A DNA stretch of 64,000 nt, taken from contig PEZQ01000002.1 of NCBI GenBank assembly GCA_002763265.1, positions 1-64,000 on the forward strand, read 5' to 3'. Each line of letters starts with the position of its first letter. The stretch's first letter is position 1. The DNA comes from an archaeon CG10_big_fil_rev_8_21_14_0_10_43_11 (GTDB lineage Archaea; Nanobdellota; Nanobdellia; PEZQ01). The notes under the pieces were generated by a model. That model made no database searches. It saw nothing but the letters and a program-made list of their open reading frames with translations, and was not told the DNA's origin. Position numbers and translations under genes: made by a program. This document shows positions 37,006 through 45,208 of this stretch, in pieces.

Positions 37006-37379
37006 TCTACAACAGCATAAAAACAGTTCTTGCCTTTCTTCACTTTCTTCACGTGACCCTCAGAAACTAATTCTTTGAGCTTTCGAAAAAACGTGGCGCG
37101 AGAACACACATTATGCGCAAGACACTCGCTTAGGATTTCTGATGACGTGAGCGGATTTTGTGCGCCAGCAATAATAGAGAGAATTCGCTTTGTATCTTCT
37201 TCAACCAACGCCGACATGGGCGTGCTGCTTTCGTGTTCTTGAAAAGAGCGCGCTTGCGCAACCATGTTTTGATGCGGAAGCTCAAAACTGTTTTCTCCTT
37301 CAATAATGTTTCTTACCACAAACAAGGACGCAGCGGTTTCTCGTTCATAGGTAAAAAAATCCCTCAATCGTGAAATCAT
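37002..37379 (-). CDS. Winged-helix DNA-binding protein
   Basis: A 125-residue protein. The C-terminal half (residues 60-125) has a winged-helix pattern: ILSIIAGAQNPLTSSEILSEC, then the likely recognition helix RATFFRKLKELVSEG and the wing HVKKVKKGKNCFYAV. The N-terminal half is not recognised. A TATTTATTTATAGC element at about 37399-37412 gives a nearly leaderless mRNA. It is a probable transcription regulator; the target is unknown, though it neighbours dnaG and dpm1. Confidence 0.7.
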   Translation of the reverse strand: MISRLRDFFTYERETAASLFVVRNIIEGENSFELPHQNMVAQARSFQEHESSTPMSALVEEDTKRILSIIAGAQNPLTSSEILSECLAHNVCSRATFFRKLKELVSEGHVKKVKKGKNCFYAVVD

Positions 37380-37430
37380 ACTATTAGAAAAAAAGCGGGG
37401 CTATAAATAAATATTGCACAAAAAGAGTAA

Positions 37431-37463
37431 AAAAGAAAAAAAGCGCGGAGATATTGCGCGCTT
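37431..37463 (-). terminator. Hairpin plus U-tract after dnaG
   Basis: On the minus strand, directly after the dnaG stop codon, AAGCGCG and CGCGCTT form a 7-base stem (37441-37447 with 37457-37463) around a 9-base loop. A T-rich run follows. This looks like a bacterial-type intrinsic terminator. Confidence 0.6.
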
Positions 37464-38702
37464 CTAGAGTTCATTAAGGGTTATGATACGCAAACCGCGC
37501 ATACTGCTTATTTTTGCAGACACGCCCACGATAAACGCAATTTTTCGTGAAGATGCTGTTTCAACAAGCGCTTTGTCAATCTCGCCGTCAAGCACGAGCG
37601 CGTAGCCCGCGTCCAACTCTTTGAGAGATGACTTAAGCTCAGAGATGGGCACTTTTCCAAGGATTTGAAGCGCATCATCAAGAATATAGGCTCCTGATGT
37701 TCCAGTCAAATCTTCAAGAAGTGTTTTGAACGTTTTTCTCTGGGACTCGGTGAGTGTTGCACTTCGCTTCTGTTCGTGGTTTTGGTTGCGATGCTGCTCG
37801 CGCATGTCATGGCGATTCTTTTTTCGTCCATTACTATTCATAGTTGTTCGCGGCGCGGTTGTTTCTTGCTTTTTTGCAACGCCATTTGCCTGGTCAAGCG
37901 GCACTTTTGCACGAAGCGCTTTGTGAATCTCTTTTTGTGTGAGCTCTTCAACTTCTTTTCCCGCAGGAGCAGTTGCTAGAAAGTCCAGCTCGCCGCGTTG
38001 TTTAAACTCAGAAAGAATAAGTTCTCCGCCTCGGTCTCCGTCCACAAAGAGGGTTGTTTCTTTAACTTTTGAAAGCTCAATAACGCTTTTTGGAATTGAT
38101 GTGCCATTAAGGGAGATAACATTTCTAAAACCACCGCGAAGCAGGGTAACAACGTCAGCGCGCCCTTCTACAACAATCAACTCGTCAGTCTCGTCAATGC
38201 CGGGACCTGCTGGAAGTTTTTCAGAACCGTACTCGACAATTTCAGCAGTCCGAACTGATAAGAACACGGTTTCAGACATTTCTTTGCTGTCAGAATCAAA
38301 TGACTGCATCATTTCTGCAAGCAACTCTTTTGCGCGCGCAACAACTTGTTTTCGCTTGACAACGCGCACGTCTTCAATGTGAGAAATCTTGATTTTTGCA
38401 TCACAGGGACCAACCCGTTCAATGGTTTCAATAGCTGCGGCAATAAGCGCGGTTTCTGCTTTGTTGAGTGAAGAAGGAATGATTATTTCTCCTTCTGCAT
38501 GTCCTTTTTTTCGTGAGAGGTTGACATCGATTCGTCCGATGCGACCAGATTTTTGAAGTTCTCTTAATTCAAGTTCGTTACCAAGCAATCCTTCAGTTTG
38601 TCCAAAGACTGCGCCGATGACATCAGGTTTTTCCACAACACCATCAGAGGCGATTGACGCATGAATAATATATTTTGTTGATACCGGGGATATTTTTCCC
38701 AT
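37464..38702 (-). CDS. dnaG: Archaeal DnaG-type primase, TOPRIM protein
   Basis: About 412 residues from the ATG at 38702 (MGKISPVSTKYIIHA, the conserved archaeal start); a TTG 42 bases upstream is less likely. The TOPRIM core is visible with ELIVVEGRADVVTLLRGG and TTLFVDGDRGGELI. Archaeal DnaG is known both as a primase and as an exosome-associated protein. A linker rich in Arg, Asn and His (DMREQHRNQNHEQKR) separates the core from a C-terminal domain. A GGTGA lies about 10 bases before the start. It is followed by a strong hairpin terminator. Confidence 0.93.
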   Translation of the reverse strand: MGKISPVSTKYIIHASIASDGVVEKPDVIGAVFGQTEGLLGNELELRELQKSGRIGRIDVNLSRKKGHAEGEIIIPSSLNKAETALIAAAIETIERVGPCDAKIKISHIEDVRVVKRKQVVARAKELLAEMMQSFDSDSKEMSETVFLSVRTAEIVEYGSEKLPAGPGIDETDELIVVEGRADVVTLLRGGFRNVISLNGTSIPKSVIELSKVKETTLFVDGDRGGELILSEFKQRGELDFLATAPAGKEVEELTQKEIHKALRAKVPLDQANGVAKKQETTAPRTTMNSNGRKKNRHDMREQHRNQNHEQKRSATLTESQRKTFKTLLEDLTGTSGAYILDDALQILGKVPISELKSSLKELDAGYALVLDGEIDKALVETASSRKIAFIVGVSAKISSMRGLRIITLNEL

Positions 38703-38746
38703 ATTGGATGATTCACCTATTATTTTTTTTGAGGTTTCATCCAAAC

Positions 38747-38766
38747 AAAAAAGAAGAGACGCTCTT
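38747..38766 (-). terminator. Hairpin plus T-run at the 3' end of the candidate ncRNA
   Basis: Minus strand AAGAG-CGT-CTCTT followed by CTTTTTT. An earlier run of nine T near 38836 could end the transcript sooner, giving an RNA of about 230 bases. Confidence 0.4.
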
Positions 38767-39063
38767 AAGCGAGGTTCACGGTACTACAGCAGGCGGCTTT
38801 TTTATGGACAACACGCGTTCTTGCGCGATTGTGCTAAAAAAAAAGCCATTGACCTAACGAATGCGGTACCGGTGAATTCGTGATTGTGAGGGGAAATGTA
38901 ATTGCCCGAGGTTCTTGGATTGTAAACCAATTCAAGAGCGGTATTCTCTTTGTGAATATTTTTTTTTGAATGGATGAAGGGTTTTTGTCGCCCAATGCTC
39001 CGTATACACATCACTCTCAACAGACTGTTGCGTCCGAGCACACCTTCAACATTGGGCTTATGT
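38747..39063 (-). ncRNA. Candidate non-coding RNA of unknown class
   Basis: This 400-base gap between dnaG and the next gene has no convincing protein; a GTG-started 79-codon frame lacks a ribosome site. On the minus strand there is a good TATA box (TTTAAATA, 39084-39091) that would start RNA near 39063. Structured sequence follows: GCCCAATG (39050-39057) can pair with CATTGGGC (38990-38997), CAACAGTCTGTTG forms a small hairpin, and TTGG/CCAA arms lie near 38920. It ends at a hairpin (AAGAG/CTCTT) with a T-run at 38747-38766. The length of about 315 bases would suit SRP or RNase P RNA, but I do not see the hallmark motifs of either. Confidence 0.4.
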
Positions 39064-39083
39064 AAGTAAGAGATGAGAAACCG

Positions 39084-39091
39084 TATTTAAA
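39084..39091 (-). promoter_or_regulatory. TATA box of the candidate ncRNA
   Basis: TTTAAATA on the minus strand, inside an inverted repeat GAAACC...GGTTTC. It follows the end of the 173-residue gene directly and no protein start lies at the expected 25-30 bases downstream. Confidence 0.5.
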
Positions 39092-39110
39092 CTTATGGTT
39101 TCTTTTATGT

Positions 39111-39632
39111 TTACACTTTGTAAAGGTGGAGAAGCGCTTTAAGCTCGTCAATAACCGTTTGCGTCTCGCTTGAGAGTTTTACAATCCATTGTTTGTATGT
39201 TCCCGATGAAAGGGATGCTGATGCCTTTTTCCCGTAAAGAAAGCGGTCAAAAAAGCTTTTGAGAAAACGCGAGTAAGGCGAGCCTTCCCATCTGCCCGCA
39301 TAATCCGTGACAAGCGAGGATTTTATCTCGACTTTAAGGTCTCCTGATTCTTTTGGCATTTTTTTTCCGCCTTCTTCCACACTGGTATCAGACACATTTG
39401 CTTTAATTTTGAACTTGATTAAAAAGCGCGTATATTTGTCAACATTTCGCGTGCATTCCCATTCAACTTCGTGCGAACGAGAAGAACCTTTTGATTTGAG
39501 CACCTGCTTTTTTTCCTTAATATCATAACCAAAAGTGATAAGCACATCGCTTAGTGTTGCATAGACTTCTTTAAACTCATACACGCCATCGTATTGAATG
39601 GTTTTTTCAATAATCAAGTCCTCTTCTGCCAT
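39111..39632 (-). CDS. Hypothetical protein, alpha/beta, no recognised family
   Basis: A 173-residue soluble protein beginning MAEEDLIIEKTIQYDGVYEF. Predicted beta-rich N-terminal two thirds (alternating strands such as RFLIKFKIKANVSD and SGDLKVEIKSSLVTDYAGRWEG), then an aromatic helix SRFLKSFFDRFLYGKK and a final helix. No catalytic or metal motif is visible. It looks like a conserved archaeal single-domain protein, but I do not know its function. It lies just upstream of the candidate ncRNA and downstream of the CBS protein. Confidence 0.75.
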   Translation of the reverse strand: MAEEDLIIEKTIQYDGVYEFKEVYATLSDVLITFGYDIKEKKQVLKSKGSSRSHEVEWECTRNVDKYTRFLIKFKIKANVSDTSVEEGGKKMPKESGDLKVEIKSSLVTDYAGRWEGSPYSRFLKSFFDRFLYGKKASASLSSGTYKQWIVKLSSETQTVIDELKALLHLYKV

Positions 39633-39665
39633 AGTGCACTCTTCTGCGGGCAGGGAATAAAAACA

Positions 39666-40208
39666 TTACTGAACTGCGCTCAAACATGACAGGCACAGCA
39701 TGCTGCCCTCATAACTCTTAAGAAAGGAGGCTTTTCCGCACGCATCGCACACCCCTTTAACATTATCCATTCTGCGAACATCAGATGATGTATCATTCAT
39801 GAACTTGTCTGCAAGTAGCTCAATAAGTGTTGGCTGCACGCGAAGAACGTCAGTTTGCGTAATAAGTCCTACAAACACACCATTATCAACAACAGGCAGT
39901 CTGCGAAATCCAAGACTTACCATAGTTTGGGTTGCTTTTGCAAGCGGTGTGTGCGAAGGGGTTGACACAATATTTCGAGCCATTACATCACCAACACGTG
40001 TTTTTTTAGGGTCTTTTCCCTTGAGAACAACCTGCCGGATAACATCTGTTTTTGTCAAAATCCCCACAAGCTTGTTTTTTTCAACAACAACAAGACTGCC
40101 CACATTACCCGCAACCATTTTTTTACTTGCTTCAAATATTAAAGCAGTTGACACTGTTGAGAGCGGGCTGCGCGTCATTGCATCAGCAACAAGAATAGTA
40201 GTAACCAT
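39666..40208 (-). CDS. CBS-domain pair with C-terminal zinc ribbon
   Basis: A 180-residue protein. Two CBS domains fill residues 1-130 (VADAMTRSPLSTVSTALIFEASKKM, then VGDVMARNIVSTPSHTPLAKATQTM), which normally bind adenosine nucleotides. The last 35 residues carry CDACG and CLSC, a zinc ribbon. Such CBS-zinc-ribbon proteins in archaea are thought to act as nucleotide-sensing regulators, but the partner is unknown. It is transcribed in the same direction as FttA upstream, with a 44-base gap. Confidence 0.88.
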   Translation of the reverse strand: MVTTILVADAMTRSPLSTVSTALIFEASKKMVAGNVGSLVVVEKNKLVGILTKTDVIRQVVLKGKDPKKTRVGDVMARNIVSTPSHTPLAKATQTMVSLGFRRLPVVDNGVFVGLITQTDVLRVQPTLIELLADKFMNDTSSDVRRMDNVKGVCDACGKASFLKSYEGSMLCLSCLSAVQ

Positions 40209-40252
40209 ACACGGTTATTCAAAAAAGGATGGTGCTTAAAAAAGTATCTCAC

Positions 40253-42151
40253 CTAGCGTATTCGTACAATATCCAGATTTCTCGGCGCAGTTGTCTCAAT
40301 ATAATATTTTTGGTGTATGCTTGATGCAATGTCAAGGGCGGTTGTTTTCTCAGCATGCACGACAATAACACGGCGGGGTTTTGGACGAATCTTTCCAATA
40401 TAAGACAGAATCTCGTTTCGGTCGGAGTGTCCTGAAAAACCACGAATGGTTTCCATACCAAGTTTTACCAGAATACTTTGCGTGCGGTTCCCGTTGCGCT
40501 TAATAATTTCTGTGCTGCCTTCCTGGAGCTGTCTTCCAAGAGAACCCACGCCTTGGTAGCAGGTGAAAATCATTTGATTTTTCGGATTGTTTGCAAGATT
40601 CTCCAAATAAAACATGCTTGGACCGCCAGCAAGCATGCCTGACGTTGCCATAATCACGCAGGGACCTTCTTCTTCAACCAGCTTTTTGCGCTCTTCTTGT
40701 GAACCAACATGTTTGAAACAATCAGATAAAAATGGGTTGTGCTTCTTATCAAAAATGGATGATGCGATGCGTTTGTTAAAAAATTCAGGATACGCGGTGT
40801 GAATCGCGTTCACATCCCAGACCATACCATCAATGAAAATGGGAATTTCTGGAATAAGCTTGTCGCGCATTGCTTTTTCAAGCACAATCATAAGTTCTTG
40901 CGAGCGGCCGACGCCAAGCACGGGAAGCAACACTTTGCCGCCGTTCTTAATCGTTTTTGTAACAATGTCAAGAAACATGTTTTTTGCTTCTTCAACAGAT
41001 GGTGTGATTGTCTTTCCATACGTTCCTTCAGTAATCACGGTTTCAACACGCTGAAAATCAGTGTGCGCGTGATTGAGCAGGTTTGTTCCAGAATACTTGT
41101 AGTCTCCGGTGTACACAAGGTTGTGAAAACCATCCCCAATATTCATGTGCGTGACCGCGCTTCCTAGAATGTGGCCTGCGTCAAAGAGGGTGATTCTAAT
41201 ATCAGGGGCAATGTCAGTAACAACACCATAATCAAGGGGAATAACATGTTTGAGCATTTCTTTTATATCAAGAATTGAATACAGCGCGTTTTTACCTTCC
41301 TTTTGTGCAATACCAATTGAGTCAATCTGCATCAAGGTCATGATATCGCGAGTTGGCTCAGTACAATACACAGGACCACGATACCCATATTTGAAGAGCA
41401 GCGGCAGCAAACCGCTGTGGTCTGTGTGCGCGTGTGAAATAATAACCGCGTCCAATTTTTTAAGGTCTGCTTCACTTACTTCCAAGTGCGGAAACGCGTG
41501 TTCATCTGAGGCTACGTTGATTCCGCAATCAAGCATGATATTTGATTCAGGGGTTTGCAGGATAAAACATGAACGACCTACCTCGCGAGCCGCGCCAAGA
41601 AAGGAAATGCGCGCCCAATAATTTTTTTTGCGATGAAATCCAGAATAAATTTTTCTGCCAATTGAGTCAAGAAATTTTCTTCGATAGTCAGAATTCTTGA
41701 AGAGCGTGTGGCGAATGGTTTTAATAAGGTCTGATTTGATTGCAGGACTTCTTCGAAGAATCGGCGACCACAGGGTTTTCTTTTGTATTTCAGTAACAAC
41801 TTCGCCTTTTCGGCCAATTACAAGACCTTGTTTTTTTGCTTCAATAACCACAATGCTTCGTTTTTCATCAAACCACAAATCTTCAACTTCAGCTTCTTTT
41901 GGAATGATGTTTCGAATCAACGTGTCTGCCTGCGCCACAGGTACAAGAATACTTTGGTCTGCTCTAATTTCAATGCGTTTTTTAACCTGCGTTACAACGG
42001 AGCGAATCGCATGGGTGTGATTAGTCACAAACTCTTTATTTTTTGAATAGAGCACGATATTTGCTCCCTCAAAAACGCTGTCGGCTATTTCTGCGTTTTT
42101 TGGTAGTAACTGTGTTACTCGTTCCAGAATTGGAAAACTCTCGTTTGCCAT
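40253..42151 (-). CDS. fttA: KH/beta-CASP ribonuclease, archaeal CPSF (transcription termination factor)
   Basis: About 632 residues from the ATG at 42151; a longer reading to 42181 is not needed. Two KH domains fill residues 1-170 (LVIGRKGEVVTEIQ is a GxxG loop). The metallo-beta-lactamase core follows with VIISHAHTDHSGLLP (HxHxDH) and FDAGHILGSAVTHM, then the beta-CASP part (GMLAGGPSMFYLENL) with GFSGHSDRNEI near the end. Archaeal FttA/aCPSF1 cleaves nascent RNA after U-rich tracts and releases the polymerase. It is 74 bases downstream of the proteasome gene on the same strand. Confidence 0.95.
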   Translation of the reverse strand: MANESFPILERVTQLLPKNAEIADSVFEGANIVLYSKNKEFVTNHTHAIRSVVTQVKKRIEIRADQSILVPVAQADTLIRNIIPKEAEVEDLWFDEKRSIVVIEAKKQGLVIGRKGEVVTEIQKKTLWSPILRRSPAIKSDLIKTIRHTLFKNSDYRRKFLDSIGRKIYSGFHRKKNYWARISFLGAAREVGRSCFILQTPESNIMLDCGINVASDEHAFPHLEVSEADLKKLDAVIISHAHTDHSGLLPLLFKYGYRGPVYCTEPTRDIMTLMQIDSIGIAQKEGKNALYSILDIKEMLKHVIPLDYGVVTDIAPDIRITLFDAGHILGSAVTHMNIGDGFHNLVYTGDYKYSGTNLLNHAHTDFQRVETVITEGTYGKTITPSVEEAKNMFLDIVTKTIKNGGKVLLPVLGVGRSQELMIVLEKAMRDKLIPEIPIFIDGMVWDVNAIHTAYPEFFNKRIASSIFDKKHNPFLSDCFKHVGSQEERKKLVEEEGPCVIMATSGMLAGGPSMFYLENLANNPKNQMIFTCYQGVGSLGRQLQEGSTEIIKRNGNRTQSILVKLGMETIRGFSGHSDRNEILSYIGKIRPKPRRVIVVHAEKTTALDIASSIHQKYYIETTAPRNLDIVRIR

Positions 42152-42225
42152 AATAGATAATACCCCTGAGCCAAAGGTCAAGAAGGCTCAATACATGAGG
42201 AATGTGAAAGGAGGATATCCAACAG

Positions 42226-42870
42226 TTATGCGGGTTGCTTTAAAAGCTTTTCGATTTCCTTTTTGCTGAGGAATTTTGTTCCTTTCTGGGTAATAATCGC
42301 AAGGGCAATACCATCTCCAGAGGCCATATCCCGTTGGATTGCAGCATGCACTGCGCGAACGGCAAGATGTGTAGCGCTTTGCTCGTCAAGGTCTTTTGAG
42401 TAATGGTCTTGCAAGACACCATACGCAAACACAGAACCAGAGCCAGTTGAGATAAATTCATCTTCAAGACGCGCGCCATCCGCGCCCAGCACGAACAATG
42501 ACACGCCATGCGAGTCATAGCCGCCAAGAAGGAATTGCACGTAATAGGGCATGAACTGGTTTCGTCCGCCATACAACACGTGCGCGACGAGGTTTGAAAG
42601 TGATGAGATGCTGAGTTTTCGCTTGTTAGTTAATTCATAGAGTTTTGCCTCAGCACGAATGTAACGAAGAAGCATTTGCGCGTCACCAACACCACCGGCA
42701 ATAGTTATAAGCGCGTTTTCAAATACTTCGTGGATTTTTTGCACGTTCTTGTGCGCAATCATATAACCCATTGATGCACGCTTGTCTGCAGCGAGAATCA
42801 CGCCGTCTTTGAATACGAGTCCAACCGTTGTGGTGCCGGTCTTAAGTACGTCTTTTTGCTGTTCTTGCAT
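42226..42870 (-). CDS. psmB: 20S proteasome beta subunit
   Basis: A 214-residue protein with a 12-residue propeptide ending in TG before the catalytic threonine of TTTVGLVFKDGVILAADKRAS. This stretch holds Thr1, Asp17 and Lys33 of the N-terminal nucleophile site. GAGSVFAYG-type and GDGIALAIIT motifs follow as in the family (here STGSGSVFAYGVL). A GGTGAT ribosome site (42876-42881) is 5 bases before the ATG. The alpha subunit is not in the window. It is divergent from the thioredoxin-like gene. Confidence 0.95.
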   Translation of the reverse strand: MQEQQKDVLKTGTTTVGLVFKDGVILAADKRASMGYMIAHKNVQKIHEVFENALITIAGGVGDAQMLLRYIRAEAKLYELTNKRKLSISSLSNLVAHVLYGGRNQFMPYYVQFLLGGYDSHGVSLFVLGADGARLEDEFISTGSGSVFAYGVLQDHYSKDLDEQSATHLAVRAVHAAIQRDMASGDGIALAIITQKGTKFLSKKEIEKLLKQPA

Positions 42871-42875
42871 TAAGT

Positions 42876-42881
42876 ATCACC
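42876..42881 (-). promoter_or_regulatory. Shine-Dalgarno site of psmB
   Basis: Minus strand GGTGAT, 5 bases before the ATG at 42870. It fits the end of archaeal 16S rRNA (GGAGGTGATC complement). Confidence 0.75.
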
Positions 42882-42925
42882 AGAAATTATTAAAGGTGTA
42901 ACACGTAATACGGATTAAAATCATC

Positions 42926-42935
42926 TTTATAAATA
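42926..42935 (+). promoter_or_regulatory. TATA box of the thioredoxin-like gene
   Basis: TTTATAAATA lies about 30 bases before the ATG at 42961. Transcription would start only a few bases before the ATG, so the message is leaderless or nearly so. Confidence 0.7.
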
Positions 42936-42960
42936 TTGCTATACTACACTTTTCTTGCAC

Positions 42961-43479
42961 ATGAATAAAACCATGCAAACACTCAAAAAAAAGGTAAACC
43001 TCAAACTCGTGTTTGGTGCGTTTGTAGCAATCATGTTTATCCTGCCAACCTTTGCAGGGTTTCTAAGCGCGCCCCAAACCACTGGAAGCGCAGTGAACAC
43101 ACTTGGTGCGCGCGTGATTGGTAGCGCGCAAGGCGGGTTTAACAAAACCGCAGAAGCACCTTTGTTTGAAAACAAAACATTAGTTGTGCTCTATTATGGC
43201 CAAAGCACGTGCGAGCATTGCCAATGGCAAAGGCCCATTCTTGAAGAGATTGCACAAGAAAATGAAAATATCACGCTCAGGGCCTATGATTTTGACAAAA
43301 TAGCTCCGCAGGGCGCTGATTTGAACCGTTTTAACACATTCAATCCGGGCCAGTACATTCCCCTTGTCATCATTGGAAATGTTTATTTTAGAGCAGGCTC
43401 GGGCGAAGCATATGGTGCAGAAGTAGACAAAGCCGCCATACAAACGCTTATTAATGAACTTCTTGCAACACGCGCATAA
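42961..43479 (+). CDS. Membrane-anchored thioredoxin-fold oxidoreductase
   Basis: About 172 residues from the ATG at 42961; a TTG 6 bases earlier is not needed. An N-terminal helix (about residues 16-37, LVFGAFVAIMFILPTFAGFL) anchors a thioredoxin-fold domain outside the membrane. The active-site motif is CEHC in STCEHCQWQRP, and a cis-proline is likely at QYIPLVI. This type catalyses disulfide exchange in exported proteins. The giant Cys-rich protein and the Cys-bearing membrane proteins at the left of the window are obvious possible clients, though that link is inference. Confidence 0.82.
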   Translation: MNKTMQTLKKKVNLKLVFGAFVAIMFILPTFAGFLSAPQTTGSAVNTLGARVIGSAQGGFNKTAEAPLFENKTLVVLYYGQSTCEHCQWQRPILEEIAQENENITLRAYDFDKIAPQGADLNRFNTFNPGQYIPLVIIGNVYFRAGSGEAYGAEVDKAAIQTLINELLATRA

Positions 43480-43542
43480 CTACTCGCACGCATGAATATA
43501 GGGTAAAAACGCACCACAGTATCACGCGCAACACCCCTTAAT

Positions 43543-43563
43543 TTCCAGTGGAAAAGGAGTGAA
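43543..43563. promoter_or_regulatory. Dyad upstream of prf1, resembling an ORB core
   Basis: TTCCAGTGGAAA followed by AGGAGTG. The first 12 bases equal the palindromic core of origin recognition boxes, but the G-rich tail is short. It sits about 17 bases before the TATA box of prf1, so it may instead be an operator or a chance palindrome. Confidence 0.35.
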
Positions 43564-43570
43564 ACAAGTG

Positions 43571-43578
43571 TTTATAAA
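43571..43578 (+). promoter_or_regulatory. TATA box of prf1
   Basis: TTTATAAA about 35 bases before the ATG at 43609. This gives a short leader of roughly ten bases. Confidence 0.7.
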
Positions 43579-43608
43579 GCCGCTACGCGTGTTTCAACAA
43601 CAAAAACC

Positions 43609-44685
43609 ATGCAAGACAAGGATATATTCAAACTCAAAAAACTCCTCAAAAAACTTGAAGCAATCAGAGGAAGGGGAACTGAACTTATTAGTGTCTACAT
43701 TCCTGATGAGTACAATATCAACATCATGAGCGACCAGCTCTCAACAGAACGAAGCATGGCAGTAAACATCAAGAGTAAATCAACTCGAAAAAATGTGCTG
43801 GCTGCTCTTGAAAAAATACTTGGGGAACTCAAAAAATACCAGAAAACACCGCAAAAGGGTATGATTATCTTTTGCGGCAACACAGGAGGAGACCGCGTTG
43901 ACATTGAAATGTGGGTAATTCAGCCCCCTGAAAAACTTAACACAAAAATGTATCGCTGCGACCAAGTATTCTGGCTTGACCCGCTCAAAGACATGATTGC
44001 AGACAAAGAGGAATACCTTCTTGTATCAATTGACCGCTCAGAAGTGGGTTTTGGCATTCTCAAAGGAAAACACGTGGAACTGATTAATGTCACTGAATCC
44101 CACATCCCGGGGAAGATGCGGGCAGGTGGGCAGAGTGCTGCCCGATTTATGCGCGCGCGCCAAAGCATGAAAGAAGCATTTCTCAAAGACAGCGGGGACT
44201 TTATCAAAGAAGTCATGCTCAAACGCAAACTCAAAAAAATTATTCTAGGCGGACCCGGCCACATGAAAGAAGAACTTAATGATGCACGATATCTCTCCAA
44301 CCACTTACAAAACGTCGTAGGTCTTGTTGACACCGGCTACGCAGGAGAAGACGGATTTGAAGAACTACTCCAAAAAAGCCAAGACCTTCTCAAAAATGAA
44401 GCACTTATGGAAGAAAAAGTCAGGCTCAATAAATTCTTCAGCCTGCTTGGCGCACGAAGCAGTAAAGTATCCTATGGCATGACCCAGACAAAAGCACTTC
44501 TTGAACAAGGTCTTGTTGAAGAAATATTTGTTTCAGAGAGTGTGGGTGATGACTTGATTGAAGAGATAAATGAAATTGCCCTTGCCCAGGGAAGCGCGAT
44601 TCTTGTAGCATCCACTGAAACACGCGAAGGCGAATCCCTCAAACAAATAGGGGGTATTGGCGCAATACTCAGATATGCACTGTAA
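43609..44685 (+). CDS. prf1: Archaeal peptide chain release factor aRF1
   Basis: A 358-residue protein. It has the stop-codon-reading NIKS motif (AVNIKSKSTRKNV, about residue 53) and the GGQ motif that triggers peptide release (RAGGQSAARFMRAR, about residue 172). The C-terminal domain ends with STETREGESLKQIGGIGAILRYAL as expected. It is about 50 residues shorter than usual archaeal aRF1 (around 410). The missing part is in domain 3: there is no CxxC zinc mini-domain between the EEIFVSESV strand and the final helix. A protein methylated at the GGQ glutamine would need an Mtq2-like enzyme; the 34810-35451 methyltransferase is a weak candidate. Confidence 0.95.
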   Translation: MQDKDIFKLKKLLKKLEAIRGRGTELISVYIPDEYNINIMSDQLSTERSMAVNIKSKSTRKNVLAALEKILGELKKYQKTPQKGMIIFCGNTGGDRVDIEMWVIQPPEKLNTKMYRCDQVFWLDPLKDMIADKEEYLLVSIDRSEVGFGILKGKHVELINVTESHIPGKMRAGGQSAARFMRARQSMKEAFLKDSGDFIKEVMLKRKLKKIILGGPGHMKEELNDARYLSNHLQNVVGLVDTGYAGEDGFEELLQKSQDLLKNEALMEEKVRLNKFFSLLGARSSKVSYGMTQTKALLEQGLVEEIFVSESVGDDLIEEINEIALAQGSAILVASTETREGESLKQIGGIGAILRYAL

Positions 44686-44742
44686 ACTTAAAGCTTAAAT
44701 ACATATTTATGATAAAGAAGAACAGAAAATGGTGAAACAGAC

Positions 44743-45180
44743 ATGAGCAATGAAGGAGAAAAAAGACATGTTGAGCTGCACAGCATCAAAAAAGGAAGTT
44801 TTATGATTGTTGAAGGTGCGACCTGCAGAGTCACTGACATTCAAATGTCACGACCGGGAAAACATGGACACGCAAAAGCGCGCGTTACCGCAGTGGGAAT
44901 TATAGACGGGAAAAAACGCGTATTTGTAAAACCAGGAGATGCGCGCGTTGAAGTACCCATTATCGGGAAGAAACAAGCACAGGTGTTAAACGTGCGTCAA
45001 GAAACAAAAACCATTGATGGAAAAGTTGAAATAACCCATATTGCAAATGTGATGGATCTTGAAAGTTATGAAACGTTTGACATGACCATTCCTGATGAGC
45101 TTGTTGACAAAGTGACTGAAGGAACGCAAGTCCTGTACTGGGAAGTTATGGGCTCAAAGCTTATGCAACGAATCGCATAA
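44743..45180 (+). CDS. eif5a: Translation factor aIF5A
   Basis: A 145-residue protein with the two-domain plan of aIF5A. The loop SRPGKHGHAKARV carries the lysine that is converted to hypusine or deoxyhypusine. It helps ribosomes through difficult peptide bonds and in termination, fitting its place 57 bases after prf1. A TATA-like CTTAAATACATATTTATG lies about 45 bases upstream, and a GGTGA precedes the ATG. Deoxyhypusine synthase is not in the window. Confidence 0.95.
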   Translation: MSNEGEKRHVELHSIKKGSFMIVEGATCRVTDIQMSRPGKHGHAKARVTAVGIIDGKKRVFVKPGDARVEVPIIGKKQAQVLNVRQETKTIDGKVEITHIANVMDLESYETFDMTIPDELVDKVTEGTQVLYWEVMGSKLMQRIA

Positions 45181-45208
45181 ACAACAAAAACAAAATTAGT
45201 CTCTTTTT

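Noticed and set aside
37726-38382. Plus-strand frames opposite dnaG
   Set aside because: Shadows of dnaG codons; Ser- and Phe-rich translations and no promoter.
38802-39041. A 79-codon protein in the gap upstream of dnaG
   Set aside because: A GTG start without ribosome site, no recognisable motif, and it lies within a region with better RNA-gene signals.
38747-39063. SRP RNA or RNase P RNA identity for the candidate ncRNA
   Set aside because: No GGAR-tetraloop S-domain and no conserved P4 motifs could be found on either strand.
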